A stretch of 64,000 nt of DNA from Planctomycetota bacterium (GTDB lineage Bacteria; Planctomycetota; Planctomycetia; Planctomycetales; Planctomycetaceae), in NCBI GenBank assembly GCA_027618475.1, contig JAQCEJ010000003.1:1-64000 (forward strand), read 5' to 3'. Within the stretch, counting starts at the first letter, position 1. Every line of letters starts with the position of its first letter. The notes below the pieces were generated by a model that did not search any database, was not told the origin of the DNA, and saw only the letters and a list, made by a program, of their open reading frames with translations. The translations under genes and the position numbers were made by a program. Below, one piece after another: positions 63,990 through 64,000 of the stretch.

Positions 63990-64000
63990 GTCGACGCGCA

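Overview
High-GC bacterial chromosomal window with strong Planctomycetes character: two PSD1/PSCyt-type DUF1549/DUF1553 cytochrome proteins, a Tat-type DUF1501 protein, an FG-GAP protein, a vWA protein, a Ser/Thr kinase with C-terminal TM, and an LRR protein. The core metabolic genes are O-acetylhomoserine sulfhydrylase, xylose isomerase, glutamine synthetase, hisB, hisC, dapF, dapL, tadA and epmA. Transporters are MFS, SSS plus a small YhdT-like partner, NCS2, Nramp-like, and a GntR/ABC module. There is one tRNA-Leu(UAG). No CRISPR, prophage, rRNA or classical defence island was recognised. The most noteworthy items are: (i) a RAYT-type transposase bracketed by REP-like hairpins; (ii) a dense set of small palindromic repeats of several families (75-170 bp), including a MITE-like element with ~21 bp terminal inverted repeats and a second degenerate copy beside an AT-rich orphan membrane gene; (iii) an apparent single-gene ABC permease split by a frameshift at an A7 run; (iv) a KAS-like enzyme lacking the catalytic Cys; (v) a large FtsK/EssC-like ATPase with a degenerate second ATPase-like region, next to a multi-zinc-ribbon protein; (vi) a nine-copy perfect 8-bp tandem repeat just upstream of an NCS2 permease; (vii) two small ORFs with strong Shine-Dalgarno sequences. 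Family assignments come from reading the protein sequences without database searches.
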